Source of the DNA: JAZKBN01 sp040388605
GTDB lineage: Bacteria; Bacteroidota; Bacteroidia; Cytophagales; Flexibacteraceae
DNA length: 64,000 nt
Assembly: GCA_040388605.1 (NCBI GenBank)
Contig: JAZKBN010000018.1
Coordinates: 139,553-203,552, forward strand
Direction of reading: 5' to 3'
Below, piece after piece: positions 59,877 through 64,000 of the stretch (positions are counted from its first letter, which is position 1; each line of letters starts with the position of its first letter). The notes under the pieces were generated by a model, which was not told the origin of the DNA, made no database searches, and saw only the letters and a program-made list of their open reading frames with translations. Position numbers and translations under genes: made by a program.

Positions 59877-60797
59877 TTATTTGGCATGGTCAGCAAAGCT
59901 GAACGTACGTGAAATGTTGAAGCCGAAGCGAACATCGCCTTTGCTCCATTTTCCTTGGGTATCGGCAATAAAGAGCTGCTCTATATTACCCAATGAATTT
60001 GTGAAATGAAGTTGAAACACGTGTCCCCCTGTTTCAATATCGAAGCCCATTGAGAGCGAATTGGAATACGTTTTATCATCATAGCCTTTAAGCGGACCAA
60101 ACATTTTAGGCAGTTGGTAAAAGTACTCCATATTAAAGCTGGTACGGCGGGTAAGCTTTATACGGCCCCCAATTCCGATGTGGAAAATATCGTTTTGGTC
60201 AATTTTTTTAGCAACCATATTCCTGTGAATTACGCCGGGGGTAATCTGAAGGCTGAATGCGTTATTGAACTTGCGTGCAATAAGTACCTGCGCGGTATAT
60301 GAAAGCCTGTTCTGAAAGTCATACTTGCTGTATCCTGAAGGAACAAGCAGCTTGCTGTCGAGCGTGGTTATGGCTGTGTTACCAAAAAGGCTTATGCTCA
60401 CCGGTGAACTTTTAGCTCCCGTGCTTTGGCGCAACAGTTTCCATTTTACAAAGCCATCGAAGGTTTTGCCTGCGCTGCTGCGGCCTATGCCAAGCATGAG
60501 GTTATCGTTAATACCATATTCAAGGCTCAGGCGGTTAACCGCGTTATCCAGCCCGAAGAAATTGTACGCGCCATCGTTCAGCGGGCCGAAGCGGTGGTTA
60601 ATGCGGAAATCAAGGTGTTTCGCAGCCAGGCCTTCCACACTTTGACCATTTACAACACGTGTTGTTTTAAAGGTGGCCATGGTATAAACCGTGTTGCTTT
60701 TATCAGCATCCTGCAGGTCTTTTAAAAGATCATCCTGGGCATATAATGCCGGCAGGGCTGTTAAGAAAAGGAAAGCAAAGAGTATTTGTATTTTCAT
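59877..60797 (-). CDS. DUF5777-family outer-membrane beta-barrel protein
   Basis: A 306-residue exported protein (signal ending ALYAQ near 21) with the DUF5777 features VYTMATFKTTRVVNGQSVE and LDFRINHRFGPLND, followed by alternating strands of a small outer-membrane barrel. The terminal segment DVRFGFNISRTFSF is barrel-like. The function is unknown, but the gene commonly neighbours YceI and cytochrome c genes, as it does here. It begins eight bases after the cytochrome c gene. Confidence 0.9.
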   Translation of the reverse strand: MKIQILFAFLFLTALPALYAQDDLLKDLQDADKSNTVYTMATFKTTRVVNGQSVEGLAAKHLDFRINHRFGPLNDGAYNFFGLDNAVNRLSLEYGINDNLMLGIGRSSAGKTFDGFVKWKLLRQSTGAKSSPVSISLFGNTAITTLDSKLLVPSGYSKYDFQNRLSYTAQVLIARKFNNAFSLQITPGVIHRNMVAKKIDQNDIFHIGIGGRIKLTRRTSFNMEYFYQLPKMFGPLKGYDDKTYSNSLSMGFDIETGGHVFQLHFTNSLGNIEQLFIADTQGKWSKGDVRFGFNISRTFSFADHAK

Positions 60798-60805
60798 GCC
60801 GGGTC

Positions 60806-61198
60806 TTAGTTATCTTTTTTACCTTGGTTAACCCAAGCTTTAATGGTATTTATTTGACACTCAGATAAGCGGGCACCGTCTTTAGGCATAAAATTATCTT
60901 GTCCCGGTTGCAGTTGTATATATGGCAGCAGGTTAAAATCTGCCTCCTCGCTCAGGCCTTCATGCCAATCAAGCCTGCGACTTCCGCCCAGCGCTTCATA
61001 ATTTGCACTGTCGTGGCATGAATTGCAGTTGGGTTTGATAACCGGAACCACATCAGTCTTATAAGAAACCGCCTGCGTATCACAGGCAGTAATAATGGCA
61101 GGGTAAGCATCTTCCTTATTTTTGCTTGTGCATGATGATGCAGCCCACACAGCAGCAGGCATAGCGGCAATAAGCATGTATCTTAATATTTGCTTCAT
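60806..61198 (-). CDS. Small c-type cytochrome lipoprotein
   Basis: A 130-residue lipoprotein (lipobox ASSC, Cys23) with one haem motif CNSCH at 58-62. The nearby PVIKPNCNSCHDS is typical of the planctomycete-type cytochrome C domain, and the axial Met is probably in DNFMPKDGARLS. It would sit on the periplasmic side of the outer membrane and carry single electrons. It is the first gene of a minus-strand run that continues through DUF5777, propeller, YceI and menB. Confidence 0.88.
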   Translation of the reverse strand: MKQILRYMLIAAMPAAVWAASSCTSKNKEDAYPAIITACDTQAVSYKTDVVPVIKPNCNSCHDSANYEALGGSRRLDWHEGLSEEADFNLLPYIQLQPGQDNFMPKDGARLSECQINTIKAWVNQGKKDN

Positions 61199-61567
61199 AT
61201 AGCTTTATTGAATTCTAATGCAAGGTGGGGTTTATTGATTAAAAATCAATGGTGCAACATTGAAAGTATTTCCTTATATCGTTTGGCTGCATACCGTTTA
61301 AGAGAAAGAAATCATACGGAGATAAACCGGCATAGTAGCTTTCATATTCAATTACCATTTAGCAAGGGCATATGTAAACTGTTTTTACATTTTTTTTAAA
61401 AATCAAAGCTCCGCTGTTTAGTTATTCAGTGAATGTAAAACCCCGGTGCTTCCGATATTAGATTTTAACAAAGTCACCGGATCGTGATAAGGCCGGGAAG
61501 CTTTAGGCCTGATTGCCTTAGAAACAGTATCTTTGCCCGCTTAAATTCAATACTATTAAAACGGCCG
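61199..61567. other. Intergenic region between cytochrome c and the small-ORF unit
   Basis: An A+T-rich 369-base divergent region. TGTAAA and TTTACA with a T-rich tail near 61372-61398 could be a weak hairpin. A -7 box occurs at 61528-61535. No other gene is supported. Confidence 0.4.
61528..61535 (+). promoter_or_regulatory. Bacteroidota -7 promoter box
   Basis: TATCTTTG is an exact TAnnTTTG match 32 bases before ATG 61568. TTTA at 61502 is a weak -33 candidate. Confidence 0.45.
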
Positions 61568-61732
61568 ATGCTCATTATTTCAAAACTGCATGCTCCGTAC
61601 AAATCGTTTTACGCCATGGCCGGATTGTTGAATTTCTTAACAAAGTTCGCTAAAACGGGACCTGTGTTTTCCTTTATGAGCAGTGGTTCCCAGGTTTCCG
61701 AACCGGCTAAGGCATTGCCAAATAATATTTAA
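61568..61732 (+). CDS. Possible small hypothetical protein
   Basis: A 54-codon frame that starts 32 bases after an exact -7 box and ends 12 bases before the acyltransferase ATG. The product begins MLIISKLHAPYKSFYAMAG and has no recognised family; a hydrophobic patch lies near residues 16-40. It could be a real small protein, or a leader in the acyltransferase mRNA. Confidence 0.3.
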   Translation: MLIISKLHAPYKSFYAMAGLLNFLTKFAKTGPVFSFMSSGSQVSEPAKALPNNI

Positions 61733-61744
61733 TGTCGGCCAAAT

Positions 61745-62881
61745 ATGCGTTCACAACCCCTTGATTTCCTGCGCGGCCTTGCTGTAGTTTTGGTGCTGTT
61801 CAGGCACCAACAATATATGCCCGCATTAAGCGCAATAGGATGGTTAGGGGTAGACCTGTTTTTTGTGCTCAGCGGCTTTTTAGTATCGGGCCTGCTTTTC
61901 AGGCAATACCTTAATGACGGAAATATACGGCCTGTTAATTTTCTTATCAGGAGGGGTTTCAAAATATACCCCTTGTACTTTGCATTCCTGGCAGCATGGC
62001 TCCTGCATTGCATTTTCAGGCAAAACATAATGCATGAACCCGGCTTCCATTATAAAGCCAACCTGCTTTACGGGCAAGTTTTGTTCATTCAGAATTATTA
62101 TCTGCTCCGTTTTGGCCCTACATGGACACTGGCAATAGAAGAGCATTTTTACATTCTTCTCGCTATTGGCCTCTTTATTTGCTCACTAAGAACCGGGTTG
62201 CTGAAATCATCAAAAACAGCTTGGGCAATATCAGCAATTTTGGTACTTGTGCTTGCAGGCAGAATGTATTTCAATAACCTCGTTTTACCTTACCAGCCAA
62301 ACCCTGAATATTATACGCACCGGAGAATTGACAGCCTCTTGGCGGGAGTCTTACTTAGTTGGTTTTGGCACTTCAAACAGGCGTATATACAGGCATTTGC
62401 AGCAAAATACACCTTGGTATTGGTCGCTATCGGCATTTTGCCATTTGCCTTAGCGTTTAATTATTCGTTTGAATCAGGTTTTATGCAGGGCGCAGGGCTT
62501 TGCCTGGTTTATATTGGTTTTACCTGTTTGCTGCTTTGGTTCATTACAAGCCCGTCAGTATTTAAATTATTTAAAATGCATTATATCAGCAGTATAATGC
62601 GTGCTTTTGCATTGCTGGGGGTTTACAGCTATGCAATTTACCTCTTCCATATTATCATGCTTGATTGGCGCCTGAGCACGGCAATTCCGCATTTCGATTG
62701 GAGCTTTGGAAGCTTATTCTCTTTTTGCCTTTACTTTGCAGTAAGTATAGGGGGCGGCATTACCGCATCGGCAATTATTGAAAAGCCAATCTTAAAATTA
62801 AGAGATAAGTGGGCGCCTGCTAAGCCAAACTCCAAAAACTCAGCAGCAATAAACTACCCCGATCAACAAATAAAAGCCTAA
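61745..62881 (+). CDS. Membrane acyltransferase (acyltransferase-3/OatA family)
   Basis: A 378-residue inner-membrane protein with about ten spans. The family N-terminal block SQPLDFLRGLAVVLVLFRHQ contains the catalytic-type RxxH pattern, followed by GWLGVDLFFVLSGFLVSGLL and the FLIRRGFKIYPLYF block. These enzymes O-acetylate sugars or wall glycans. There is no C-terminal SGNH domain. The substrate cannot be named. It is preceded by the possible small ORF and followed 131 bases later by hemF. Confidence 0.92.
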   Translation: MRSQPLDFLRGLAVVLVLFRHQQYMPALSAIGWLGVDLFFVLSGFLVSGLLFRQYLNDGNIRPVNFLIRRGFKIYPLYFAFLAAWLLHCIFRQNIMHEPGFHYKANLLYGQVLFIQNYYLLRFGPTWTLAIEEHFYILLAIGLFICSLRTGLLKSSKTAWAISAILVLVLAGRMYFNNLVLPYQPNPEYYTHRRIDSLLAGVLLSWFWHFKQAYIQAFAAKYTLVLVAIGILPFALAFNYSFESGFMQGAGLCLVYIGFTCLLLWFITSPSVFKLFKMHYISSIMRAFALLGVYSYAIYLFHIIMLDWRLSTAIPHFDWSFGSLFSFCLYFAVSIGGGITASAIIEKPILKLRDKWAPAKPNSKNSAAINYPDQQIKA

Positions 62882-63012
62882 AATTAGGCCCGAGGCTGAT
62901 TTAAATCATTTATTTCCCGGCTAATCTTTCAGAATTTTGCACAGTTCTGAAAGATAATATCGGGGCGGATGAATGATTTAATGCACACCATACTTAGCTG
63001 TTTTAAGCAGGT

Positions 63013-63927
63013 ATGGCCTTTAAAATGATAACAATGCATAACAGCGAACATATTATAGATTTTTTCAAAAGCCTGCAAGATAACATCTGCAACGCACTTG
63101 AGCTGGCCGACGGGCTTGGAAAATTCCAGGAGGATGCCTGGGAACGCCCCGGAGGCGGCGGCGGCAGGAGCCGTGTAATACTTGAGGGGGCCGTGCTTGA
63201 AAAAGGCGGTGTTAATTTCTCGGCAGTACACGGGCATTTACCTGCCAATATTATGCGTGCACTGGGTGTGCATGAATCGGCCTTTTTGGCTACGGGGGTG
63301 AGCATTGTACTGCACCCGCGCAGCCCTATGGTGCCCATTATTCACAGCAACGTACGCTTCTTTAAGCTGGCCGACGGAACATGCTGGTTTGGGGGCGGAA
63401 TAGATTTAACGCCCATATACGTAGATGAAAACGATGCTGTTTTCTTCCATACTTCCCTGAAATCTGTATGCGACAGGCATGATGCGGGCTTTTATCCCCG
63501 TTTTAAAAAATGGGCCGATGATTATTTCTATATCCCGCACCGCCGGGAAACCCGAGGTATAGGCGGCATTTTCTTCGACCGCATGTCGCCGGGCGAAGGG
63601 AATACACAGGAAGAACTTTTCGCATTTGTACAGGATGTAGGCAATGCTTTTGCACCCGTTTACACCCACATTATGCAGAAAACCAAGGACCTTGCGTATG
63701 GTGAAAATGAAATACGCTGGCAGCGCCTGCGCAGAGGACGTTATGCCGAGTTTAACCTGGTTTACGACAAAGGCACAAAATTCGGCCTGGAAACAGACGG
63801 GCGTACCGAAAGCATACTCATGAGCCTGCCCCCCCTGGCTGCTTGGGAATACAACCATACGCCTGCAGAAGGAAGCGCAGAGGAATATACCATTTCCAGG
63901 CTGAAAAAAGGGATTGAAAGGGTGTAG
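63013..63927 (+). CDS. hemF: Oxygen-dependent coproporphyrinogen III oxidase
   Basis: HemF makes two oxidative decarboxylations of coproporphyrinogen III to protoporphyrinogen IX, a haem-synthesis step that needs oxygen. The family signatures are present: AWERPGGGGGRSRVILEGAV, VHPRSP-like SIVLHPRSPMVPIIHSNVRF, CWFGGGIDLTPIYV and RRETRGIGGIFFD, and the end is EYTISRLKKGIERV. Length of 304 is normal. ATG at 63025 or 63034 are alternative starts. It stands alone, with a strong terminator after it. Its presence indicates an aerobic or facultative lifestyle. Confidence 0.96.
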   Translation: MAFKMITMHNSEHIIDFFKSLQDNICNALELADGLGKFQEDAWERPGGGGGRSRVILEGAVLEKGGVNFSAVHGHLPANIMRALGVHESAFLATGVSIVLHPRSPMVPIIHSNVRFFKLADGTCWFGGGIDLTPIYVDENDAVFFHTSLKSVCDRHDAGFYPRFKKWADDYFYIPHRRETRGIGGIFFDRMSPGEGNTQEELFAFVQDVGNAFAPVYTHIMQKTKDLAYGENEIRWQRLRRGRYAEFNLVYDKGTKFGLETDGRTESILMSLPPLAAWEYNHTPAEGSAEEYTISRLKKGIERV

Positions 63928-63958
63928 CGCCCTTTTGAAATGCAGATAACAGTTCTAT

Positions 63959-64000
63959 AAAAGGCTTACAGGTAAGAAATTATTTACCTGTAAGCCTTTT
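63959..64000 (+). terminator. Strong terminator after hemF
   Basis: AAAAGGCTTACAGGTAA and TTACCTGTAAGCCTTTT form a perfect 17-bp stem around an eight-base loop, ending in TTTT at the window edge, so it can act in both directions. Confidence 0.9.

Overview
The window looks like a chromosomal segment of a free-living Bacteroidota, most likely from the Chitinophagaceae/Sphingobacteria side. The evidence is a SusC/SusD pair, a PorU2-type sortase of the type IX secretion system, DUF5686 and DUF5777 barrel proteins, LytS/LytTR signalling, and repeated matches to the Bacteroidota -7 promoter box TAnnTTTG. Two runs of exactly ten N (348-357 and 34480-34489) lie inside genes, so this is a draft or metagenome assembly. 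The placement below phylum level is inference.

Layout. 0.2-1.6 kb: a solitary nuoC and a SprT-like metalloprotein with a duplicated C-terminal unit. 1.6-5.8 kb: a close-packed run of a secreted GH95-like protein, a polytopic DUF8201/LIC_10190-like membrane protein and an HsdR_N-type nuclease-fold protein. 5.8-7.2 kb: an A+T-rich Fic gene. 7.2-9.1 kb: a LytTR regulator with a LytS-type sensor whose ATP-binding boxes are eroded. 9.4-12.6 kb: a TPR/periplasmic-binding-like protein, a Crp/Fnr-like regulator and an alpha/beta hydrolase. 12.6-16.4 kb: an accessory-looking stretch with an inverted-repeat unit, two unrecognised proteins, a gene remnant beside a perfect 16-bp hairpin, and a broken PIN toxin-antitoxin pair. 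16.4-22.8 kb: a sigma-54 activator without HTH, a GlcD-type oxidase, an NlpC/P60 lipoprotein, a MerC gene behind a palindromic operator, a small PhnA-like protein, an A+T-rich RelA/SpoT-type synthetase and rfbB.

23.3-34.2 kb is a polysaccharide utilization locus: SusC, SusD, a LamG surface lipoprotein, a GH144-type lipoprotein and a GH3 beta-glucosidase. GH144 was founded on Chitinophaga endo-beta-1,2-glucanases, and GH144 plus GH3 fits stepwise breakdown of beta-1,2-glucan to glucose. No ECF sigma, anti-sigma or hybrid regulator lies next to it.

34.4-38.6 kb: dprA, an NtrC-family regulator and a stand-alone receiver-HPt protein. 38.7-48.0 kb: a YwqK/MORN-repeat protein, a DUF5686 barrel and PorU2, all on the minus strand. 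48.2-56.4 kb: an M1 peptidase, a YjbR protein, an SPFH-GYF/zinc-ribbon membrane pair, recJ and a secreted esterase. 56.7-61.2 kb on the minus strand: a cytochrome c lipoprotein, a DUF5777 barrel, a beta-propeller, YceI and menB closely spaced as one probable operon, then a DUF4920 lipoprotein. 61.6-64.0 kb: a possible small protein, an acyltransferase and hemF, ending in a strong terminator. No tRNA, rRNA, CRISPR array, intact transposase or phage structural module was seen.
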